Positions 5,826 to 6,459 of a stretch of DNA of 6,459 nt are shown here, piece by piece. Every line of letters starts with the position of its first letter. Position 1 is the first letter of the stretch. The notes under the pieces are model-generated. The model saw only the letters and a list, made by a program, of their open reading frames with translations, made no database searches and was not told where the DNA came from. The position numbers were made by a program, and so were the translations under genes. The stretch is from Desulfurellaceae bacterium (GTDB taxonomy: Bacteria > Campylobacterota_A > Desulfurellia > JAGGSF01), in contig JAGMDW010000027.1 in the NCBI GenBank assembly GCA_023128455.1, forward strand, positions 1-6,459, in the 5' to 3' direction.

Positions 5826-6459
5826 TTCTAAAAATTCCTTATTCGTTTTTGTCTTAGAAAGTTTATCCACCAGAAAAATCATAGCATCAACATCATCCAT
5901 TTCCATAAGCACCTTTCTTAATATCCACATCCTCTTTAACTCCTCTTTTAAAACAAGCAGTTCTTCTTTTCTCGTTCCTGAACGCGTAACATCAATTGAC
6001 GGAAAAACCCTTCTATCAGAAATTTTCCTATCTAAATGCAATTCCATATTGCCTGTTCCTTTAAACTCCTCGAAAATCACATCATCCATACGAGAGCCTG
6101 TATCTATCAAAGCGGTGGCAACAATGGTTAAACTGCCTCCTTCCTCTACATTCCTTGCCGTGCCGAAAAACTTTTTGGGCTTTTGCAATGCATTGGAGTC
6201 TAATCCGCCTGAAAGCACTTTCCCGCTTGGCGGAATTGTAGCATTATAGGCCCGTGCCAGCCGTGTTACACTATCTAAAAGTATCACTACATCAACCTTG
6301 CTTTCTACCAGTCTTTTTGCCCTTTCCAATACAATCTCTGCCACTTGTGTATGCCTTTCTGGGGCCTCGTCAAAAGTAGAACTTACCACCTCTGCCCCTA
6401 CAGATCTTTTCATGTCTGTTACTTCCTCGGGCCTTTCATCAATCAAAAGGACAATAAGT
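5811..6459 (-). CDS. rho: Transcription termination factor Rho, C-terminal half (N-terminus beyond window)
   Basis: Rho is a hexameric RNA-dependent ATPase/helicase that ends transcription of untranslated RNA. The frame is open to the window edge, giving 215 residues that begin inside the ATPase domain; about 203 N-terminal residues, with the RNA-binding domain and Walker A, lie outside. Alignment by eye to E. coli Rho needs no gap. It shows LIDERPEE with the catalytic Glu, Walker B VVILLDS with TRLARAYN, the Q-loop region SGKVLSGGLDSNAL, R-loop region EEFKGTGNMELHL, and the equivalents of Arg353 (RRVF) and Arg366 (SGTRK). Positions equivalent to the bicyclomycin contacts Asp210, Ser266, Arg269 and Lys336 are conserved. 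The C-terminus falls at the usual place, ending EFLESMNR. The gene converges on the fusion gene and overlaps its 3' end by 15 bp. Identification is secure. Confidence 0.97.
   Translation of the reverse strand, partial: LIVLLIDERPEEVTDMKRSVGAEVVSSTFDEAPERHTQVAEIVLERAKRLVESKVDVVILLDSVTRLARAYNATIPPSGKVLSGGLDSNALQKPKKFFGTARNVEEGGSLTIVATALIDTGSRMDDVIFEEFKGTGNMELHLDRKISDRRVFPSIDVTRSGTRKEELLVLKEELKRMWILRKVLMEMDDVDAMIFLVDKLSKTKTNKEFLESMNR

Noticed and set aside
5826..5860. Possible bidirectional terminator at the convergent junction
   Set aside because: The region is coding for the end of rho, and I could not find a stable GC-rich stem followed by a T-run on either strand.
6049..6249. 66-aa plus-strand frame opposite rho
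   Set aside because: It lies wholly inside the conserved Rho ATPase domain on the other strand and has no recognisable features.

Overview
The window is AT-rich bacterial chromosome and almost entirely coding. Arginine is mostly AGA/AGG and isoleucine very often ATA, as is common in low-GC and often thermophilic bacteria. Bacterial-type Tgt, Rho, a Xer recombinase and LemA rule out archaea and eukaryotes. The fused DHH–CBS–CBS–tRNA nucleotidyltransferase is known from groups such as Aquificota and former deltaproteobacterial lineages. I cannot name the organism; an anaerobic or thermophilic Gram-negative-type lineage or a little-studied candidate phylum is a guess.

Layout, left to right: (1) the 3' part of tgt, for tRNA-guanine transglycosylase (1-975); (2) a 219-aa protein resembling a degenerate nucleotidyltransferase (959-1618); (3) a 64-aa membrane protein with a Gly-rich tail ending in GSW, like the C-terminal end of TPM-domain proteins but without the TPM domain (1605-1799); (4) a LemA-family membrane protein (1818-2360); (5) a complete tyrosine recombinase of XerC/XerD type (2350-3237); (6) an 863-aa fusion of a DHH/DHHA1 phosphoesterase, two CBS domains and a CCA-/A-adding tRNA nucleotidyltransferase (3234-5825); (7) on the minus strand, the C-terminal half of transcription terminator Rho (5811 to the window end).

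The six plus-strand genes form one tightly packed run. Four of the five junctions overlap (17, 14, 11 and 4 bp) and the fifth has an 18-bp gap holding a strong Shine-Dalgarno. This suggests a single operon with translational coupling. The two outer genes both act on tRNA: Tgt on the anticodon wobble base and the fusion protein on the 3' end. Between them lie a nucleotidyltransferase-like/TPM-tail/LemA module and the recombinase. The last plus-strand gene and rho converge and overlap by 15 bp, so no terminator fits between them. No tRNA, rRNA, CRISPR array, insertion sequence or recognisable riboswitch is visible, and no stretch over 300 bases lacks a gene. Most of the window is ordinary housekeeping. 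The most unusual parts are the orphan TPM-like tail gene and the nucleotidyltransferase-like protein that lacks its catalytic signature.
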